Assembly: GCA_907165135.1 (NCBI GenBank)
Contig: OU015569.1
Coordinates: 8,556,501-8,620,500, forward strand
Length of the DNA stretch: 64,000 bases
Origin: Oikopleura dioica
Lineage: Eukaryota > Chordata > Appendicularia > Copelata > Oikopleuridae
Reading direction: 5' to 3'
The notes under the pieces were generated by a model, which saw only the letters and a list, made by a program, of their open reading frames with translations, made no database searches and was not told the origin of the DNA. Position numbers and translations under genes: made by a program. How positions within the stretch are numbered: position 1 is the stretch's first letter; each line of letters starts with the position of its first letter. Positions 59,838 to 64,000 of the stretch are shown one piece after another.

Positions 59838-61009
59838 GAGTGGTCGCCTCTCGCCCAGATCGCCTTCTGCCCAGATCGCCTCCTGCCCAAGATCGCCTCT
59901 CGCCCAACTTGGGCAAGAGGCGATCTGGGCCAGAGGCGATCTTGGGCGAGAGGCGATGAGAAATTATTTTCAATGAAAACTTTAAATGACTTGGGCTAGA
60001 GGCGATCTTGGGCAGGAGGCGATCACTTTAAACTAATTCCATTAGCCATCACGTGGACTGATTTTTTTTCATTCAACCTCTCAAGAAGACGATTTTTCCT
60101 CAACTAAAGTCGAAAACACCTCCAAAATAGAACGAACCGATATTGAATCATGCAAAAGTCATGAGAAACCTTCTTTCCGATCAACACAGGGATTAGCGCC
60201 CTATTTCCTGCTCTTTCCAGTTTTGATTAGTGATTCGATTATCACTTGAACTCTTCTGAATTTTCATATTCTGAAATAACCAGGTAATGAAGCTACCGGA
60301 TACTTTTGAGTTCGCTGGGTTGATGTTCAATACCACAACAACGAGCCAATTTGAAAGAAAGGGGAATGACGGTCTGTTAGAAACTCTCGATTTTCAATTC
60401 AAGTCGAATAAATTCTACACTTCTTGACGAAACGATCCTCAAGATAAAACGCTTGACAACAGCCACCAGTTTTGAATCCGTCATTATTTATAAATAAATA
60501 TTAATATTATAAATATTATTATAAATATATTATTGATAATCAATTCATAACTCTTGTTATCTTTTAAATAAAAGTTATTTTTGAATGCAGTCCGTGCAGT
60601 CTTCTTTGATGAGAGCGCATCGCAAACAAAACTGGAAAGAGCAGGAAATAGAGCGCTAATCCCTGTTTTGATCGGAAAGAAGGTTTCTCATGACTTTTGC
60701 ATGATTCAATATCGGTTCGTTCTATTTTGGAGGTGTTTTCGACTTTAGTTGAGGAAAAATCGTCTTCTTGAGAGGTTGAATGAAAAAAAAAATCAGTCCA
60801 CGTGATGGCAGAGGAAGTTTAATGGAATTAGTTTAAAGTGATCGCCTCCTGCCCAAGATCGCCTTTCGCCCAAGTCTTTGATAGTTTGCTATGAAAATAA
60901 TTTCACATCGCCTCTGGCCCAAGATCGCCTCTTGCCCAAGTTGGGCGGGAGGCGATCTGGGCAGGAGGCGATCTGGGCAGAAGGCGATCTGGATGAGAGG
61001 CGACCACTC
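59838..61009. mobile_element. 1172-bp foldback element with nested GATCGCCTC repeats
   Basis: Inverted arms of about 400 bp (59838-60250 and 60597-61009) surround a unique AT-rich centre. Termini GAGTGGTCGCC and GGCGACCACTC are flanked by GATAATTGC on both sides (59829-59837 and 61010-61018), giving an 8-9 bp duplication depending on the exact end. Each arm begins with a minisatellite of ATCGCCTCNNGCCCAA-type units in both orientations, so the arms also fold on themselves. No protein is encoded. Confidence 0.85.
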
Positions 61010-61256
61010 GATAATTGCAATTGAATTTCAGAAATGATCTGAGAAAGAACTTCTCACTGAGAAGCTCCTGCGCCTGTTGAAAATGAAAGAATCTACCCTT
61101 CTCTTTAATAAATATAATGAAAAATTTTTTTGTTGTTAACCTCCGGAAACCTCTTCTTTTAGGATTATCATAAAAAATGATTACTAGTGATTACTTTCTC
61201 TGCAAAGTGCAATATAAAAATTCTAAATTTATCACTCGGTTTATACTCACAATAGG

Positions 61257-61560
61257 CAGGCTTCGGACATAAAAATTCATCACCACGATCAACTCATCAT
61301 GGCGAGACGAGACTAAACTCATTCGAAAGCTCTTGAAAAGGACTTTCATACGGGCGTTTGAAAAATGTTTCCAATTTCCCGGTTACGAGTTATTTTCTAA
61401 TTTTGCCGATAGGGTCAGATAACTGGAAACAGGGAGGATATTCATTCATTTACCTATATCATATGGGCCGTATGAAAGCCCTTTTCAAGAACTTTCGAAT
61501 AGACCTACTCTTGTCTCGGTGCGAGGATTGTAAAATTCGTTTTTTACGTCCGAGGCTTTA
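61257..61560. mobile_element. 304-bp foldback MITE with 8-bp target-site duplication
   Basis: Arms of about 115 bp: left CAGGCTTCGGACATAAAAAT and TCATTCGAAAGCTCTTGAAA, right their imperfect inverse ending TACGTCCGAGGCTTT. Flanks are ACAATAGG on both sides (61249-61256 and 61561-61568). There is no coding capacity. It belongs to the same structural class as the other elements here, hAT-like by duplication length. Confidence 0.85.
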
Positions 61561-61920
61561 CAATAGGGATTATTTCGCCTTGAAAAATCTAATTTCGAGT
61601 ATATAGTTCTATTAGCAGAAACGGTCAATAATGCTCCGATTCGAAAAAAACGGAATTTCGATGAAGTGCAATTTTCCCACGTCGATGTTTATCACGTTTC
61701 ATTCAGTCCAGAGCTCCATTCAGATGTTCCGTTAAGTTTATTTTATGTTTTTGTGGAAGACTCAGCCGAGTGGAGCTAGAGTGTGGCGCTCCACCGCGAC
61801 AGCGCCACGAAAGCTAGAAAGAGCGCGCTCGATTTAGGTTCTGAAGTGTATCGACTATTTACTCAGAAGAAGAAAACAGAGTTTTTACCCAAGAAGTCCA
61901 GAGAAAACATAGAAAACGAG

Positions 61921-63338
61921 ATGACGAACTTGACTGATCAAGAAGTTGTCCAGCAGATGAACCTGCTAAATTGTGGAAGCACCCTGTCTACGTATGAGCT
62001 CTGGTGCAGTCTCACCCAGGTAAGCCTTTTTCGGCAGCGCACTCTCTCTAGCATGATCATTTAGACGCACAATCATCAAGCTCACGAGAACCTTCTGAGT
62101 GAGATTGAAAGCTTCTACCAGAATCCGTACAGCCAGGGAGGTAACAACAATGCCGCGTTGAACGTGCTGCAAGATTTGCCGATCAATCCACTGCTCGAGC
62201 CTGAGCTCGAGGCGAGCCCGATAATGCTCCAAGCAAACCAAACGATAAAAATGGAGCGAAATTGCAACTCACCAAATGAGACAGTCGACTCAGGCCTTTC
62301 GGACTGTGGAAGTCCTCGCTGCGCGAGAGGAAGTAGCGCCGGCACAGAAAGCTCACCCTCAGTAACAGAAGGTAATTGGCGAGATTTAAGAAGTCAAATA
62401 GTGGCCTGGCTTATCAAAAACAATGAATCGAGTCGATAAGCGAATTGAATATTTTCATTAACTCTAGAACTGACACAAACGTGGTGGGAAGTAGAATCTG
62501 ATTTTTTCGTTTTCAGTTCAAACATTCAAAGTGAGCTCAGTTTATCCTCAAATAGCGAGTCCGTAGCCGCTGTCTCGTCCATCAACAAAATGTACAATAA
62601 TTTTCACGTTGTGAATCTCTTCGTTTTTTTGGATCAGTAACATGTTTGGAACTATAATTTCCACGTTGAGCGTAGATATTGAGTTGTTTTTATTCCCCCA
62701 ATGCCGAGCTGTTCAGGCTCATCCGGACATGCATAGCGCGCAAATAAATCACCCATCAGAAAAAGGCTCCAGAATGACGATGCAATGTTCCTAATGTCTT
62801 TTTAGCGGATCTAAACGAGTTCGAAAAGGGAAGCGGAGAAGTCTCGGACGAGGAGGACGATGCATCTGACGAAAACGAACTTGCTTCTGATAAAAGAAAA
62901 CCCGCAAGCCGAGGACTATTTACACTTCGCTGCAGCTGCAACAACTGAATTCCTACTTTCAAAAGACTCAGTATCTTAGTCTTCCAGAGCGAGCGGATCT
63001 CGCTGTGAATCTCGGACTAACTCAGACTCAGGTAGATTGGCGATAAGTTTATCGGTTGATAAAAGACAATTTAGGTGAAAATTTGGTTCCAGAACCGCCG
63101 TTCGAAAATGAAGAAAATGATGAAGCAGCGCCCCAACGGAAGTCTTGAAGATGGTGAAGCGTTTGATGAAACACGCGCGTCAAGTGCTCAGCCAAGTCAA
63201 TTGCCGATTGGAAGCTGCTTTCCCGCTGGAGCACAGTCCTTTTTCCGCTCTAACTCGCAGCCAGCCTTCAACTATCCTCGCGAGCATTCGCAAGATTTCG
63301 GTAGCATTACATTCAATGACAAACGGCGTTTCCATTGA
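61921..63338 (+). CDS. Distal-less (Dlx) homeobox protein, frame break at homeobox start
   Basis: Dlx transcription factor. Exons: about 61783/61921-62019, 62065-62371, 62807-63030 and 63074-63338. The homeodomain reads [43 protein letters not shown], then [14 protein letters not shown]. An intron splits it after QTQ, the position known in Dlx genes. The domain is preceded by an acidic stretch ([11 protein letters not shown]) in a different frame: one base is missing in the runs 62892-62895 or 62897-62900. The first in-frame ATG is at 61921, but the frame is open back to 61783 with no ATG, so a 5' exon may be missed. The C-terminus is Ser/Gln-rich. An AATAAA follows at 63513. Confidence 0.9.
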
Positions 63339-63512
63339 ACCAACTTTAACCTTCCTTTCTTAATTAGTTTCTTCAGTAAACCGGCTCCAAATGGGTAATG
63401 CAAATTGGCAGCGCCTCTCGCAGAATCATTCAAATTGGTGACTTATTGCGTTTTTTCAAAACTCTGACCCTGCTTGTATATAACAACTGCCTGTTTCTGC
63501 TTCACCCATTTC

Positions 63513-63518
63513 AATAAA
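63513..63518 (+). terminator. polyadenylation signal for the Dlx gene
   Basis: AATAAA about 175 nt after the Dlx stop. The remaining sequence to 64000 shows no further gene. Confidence 0.5.
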
Positions 63519-64000
63519 ATGATAAGTTTCAAAAATGGAACATTGATGTTGACTGATTCGTTATTATTGATAAGTTATCAGCATTTTTGTCAGCAACATT
63601 GATATTTACGCATAAAACTCTAGACAAATATAATCTACAGCTATTCAAATAAAATTAGCGACCCTAGAATTAACAAAGAGAGCTTCCTAATAAAATCAGC
63701 ATCAACAGTCAGTAGAGCTAGCATTTTTTAGTGCGAATAAATATTTTTTGCGCATAGCATAACTGCGCAGAATCTCTAAAAAATCCGCTTAGCCGGGTGG
63801 CTCAACCCAAATTCATTCAGAGCGAAAGATATTTCTACCGATCTCGCTTTCGGCCGCTGCTAGCTGATTTGTGAGAAATGGAACACACGAAGCTGGATGG
63901 AGAGCAAGAGTGAGGGATTTGGTGGTGAAATAACACGGAAACATTGTGCAGCGGCTATTGTAAGCCGGTGTAGCTTGGAGTTAGCCTTGCCGCACACGTT

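Overview
The window looks like nuclear DNA from a compact animal genome, most probably an appendicularian tunicate (Oikopleura-type larvacean). The gene set is animal and chordate-like: Dlx homeobox, PDCD4, SSUH2-like, TXNDC12, DDX21 with DEVD box, TOP1, CEBPZ, a Cys-loop receptor and an astacin. Many introns are only 33-75 nt, neighbouring genes can lie about 50-100 nt apart with a polypyrimidine-AG between them (operon and trans-splicing style), and a few introns need non-GT/AG ends (GA-AG, GG-AG, GT-AC), a known larvacean trait. The species is inferred, not shown.

Layout. 1-9.5 kb (+): CEBPZ, DDX21/50 and TOP1, closely spaced in one direction. 9.5-16.4 kb: gene-poor, with one coding-looking stretch of unknown identity on the minus strand near 10.7-11.3 kb. 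16.5-18.8 kb (+): an unrecognised basic/serine-rich protein. 19.2-21.2 kb (-): SSUH2-like. 22.8-23.8 kb (-): a short HMG-box gene whose box is split by an intron holding a foldback element. 24.6-25.9 kb (-): two small unrecognised genes. 26.4-28.3 kb (+): PDCD4. 30.8-35.4 kb (+): a secreted astacin with LDLa, EGF and threonine-rich regions. 35.9-57.8 kb (-): anion-type Cys-loop receptor, SLC46-like transporter, acetyl-CoA acetyltransferase copy A, a very large unrecognised protein, acetyl-CoA acetyltransferase copy B, a UPF0415 (C7orf25) homologue, TXNDC12 and phosphoglucomutase. 58.3-61.6 kb: a tRNA-derived SINE-like fragment, a small unknown ORF and two foldback TIR elements. 61.9-63.3 kb (+): Dlx.

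The most interesting signal is a 574-bp terminal-inverted-repeat element with an 8-bp target-site duplication inside the coding region of the UPF0415 gene. Removing the element plus one duplication copy restores the conserved reading frame exactly, and the duplication copy supplies the 3' AG, so the element looks like a transposon-born intron (introner-like) with GG-AG ends. Two or three other foldback elements lie in this window, two with 8-9 bp duplications and one inside an intron. A second pattern is that five conserved genes each need one or two extra bases at a short A-run of the plus strand, whichever way the gene points; sequence-consensus error is the plainest explanation. Exon boundaries were read by eye from splice motifs, phase and family conservation.
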